Assembly: GCF_000189635.1 (NCBI RefSeq)
Contig: NW_002476261.1
Span: 1 to 64,000, forward strand
Source: Tetrahymena thermophila SB210
Lineage: Eukaryota; Ciliophora; Oligohymenophorea; Hymenostomatida; Tetrahymenidae
DNA length: 64,000 bases
Direction of reading: 5' to 3'
A program made the translations under genes and the position numbers. Shown in pieces: positions 63,507-64,000 of the stretch (its first letter is position 1; every line of letters begins with the position of its first letter). The notes under the pieces are model-generated. The model saw only the letters and a list, made by a program, of their open reading frames with translations, was not told the origin of the DNA and searched no databases.

Positions 63507-64000
63507 TCATCCCACTTTAGAAAAAGACTTTTATTCTACAAAGTCAAAAATTATTTTAGCATATTTATCTTCTATGGAATACTAAGAAAAGTGATCTCAT
63601 ACGTAGTGTGCGAGTTAATAGATGAGAAATTGGAATTGATATTTAAAATGATGAAAGTTGAAAAAAAGATATTAAACAAATAAATTTATCTAGACGACAG
63701 CTGTTATAAATAAGATTGATTATAAAAAAATTTAAAAGAAGATAAATAGAGAGCGAAAATATCTTATAATCAAATAAATTAAACTTGTATTTTTTGAAAA
63801 AGAAGAGCATATATTATAAATAAGGAAATAATTAAATATCTTCGATAGCAAAAAAAAACAAACTTTGTAATAGACTAAATTTTTACTCAAAATAAGTGTT
63901 TAAATTAAGTGGGAAAATTATCATATTTCATTGGTTCATTCATTCATTTGTTTATCTTAAGGGCAATATTTAATAATCACTTGCAAAATAAATAAAACAG
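63507..64000. other. AT-rich sequence to window end
   Basis: 494 bp after the RRM gene stop. No gene start, RNA or repeat recognised before the window closes. Confidence 0.5.

Noticed and set aside
1-64000. Retroelements, CRISPR arrays, autonomous transposases
   Set aside because: No reverse transcriptase, integrase or transposase motif and no regularly spaced repeats were seen; somatic ciliate chromosomes normally lack germline-limited elements.

Overview
The window is one end of a macronuclear (somatic) chromosome of a ciliate, almost certainly a Tetrahymena or close relative. It opens with 294 bp of uniform C4A2 telomere repeat, is extremely AT-rich, and its long reading frames make sense only if TAA and TAG are read as glutamine and TGA is the sole stop. 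Introns are AT-rich, run from about 66 to 360 bp and start with GT(A) and end with AG. That fits Tetrahymena, not Paramecium, whose introns are about 20-34 bp. Every coding call below uses the ciliate code. Exon joins were checked by hand for reading phase and each predicted CDS is a multiple of three, except where stated.

Layout. 1-294 telomere. 835-10132: two divergent genes for large secreted/membrane proteins of one family (beta-helix-like ectodomain, Cys-rich knot, multi-pass C-terminus). 11141-12619: a membrane-anchored PAF-acetylhydrolase-like lipase. 13693-17600: a tandem duplicate pair of 495-residue multi-pass membrane proteins. 19234-35833: a local cluster of five genes that I read as one family sharing a domain of about 110 residues I do not recognise; one member carries it twice, and three members are recent segmental tandem duplicates. 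37045-45357: a 2770-residue single-exon giant joining a very-large-GTPase (VLIG/URGCP-type) core to a C-terminal von Willebrand A domain. 47054-63506: ordinary housekeeping-type genes, all on the plus strand: complex I NDUFA9-like, GSK3-like kinase, short-chain dehydrogenase, PH-domain Q-rich protein, and an RRM protein.

The tip looks like fast-evolving subtelomeric territory dominated by duplicated, lineage-specific membrane proteins and a family expansion. The distal half carries conserved single genes with introns. The candidates for undescribed biology are the 19-36 kb family with its new domain and the VLIG-VWA giant beside it. A 1.2 kb stretch of clearly higher GC content, split between reading frames, sits between two copies of the duplicated family and is unexplained. 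No rRNA, convincing tRNA, CRISPR, autonomous transposon or retroelement was found; three small inverted-repeat elements are present.
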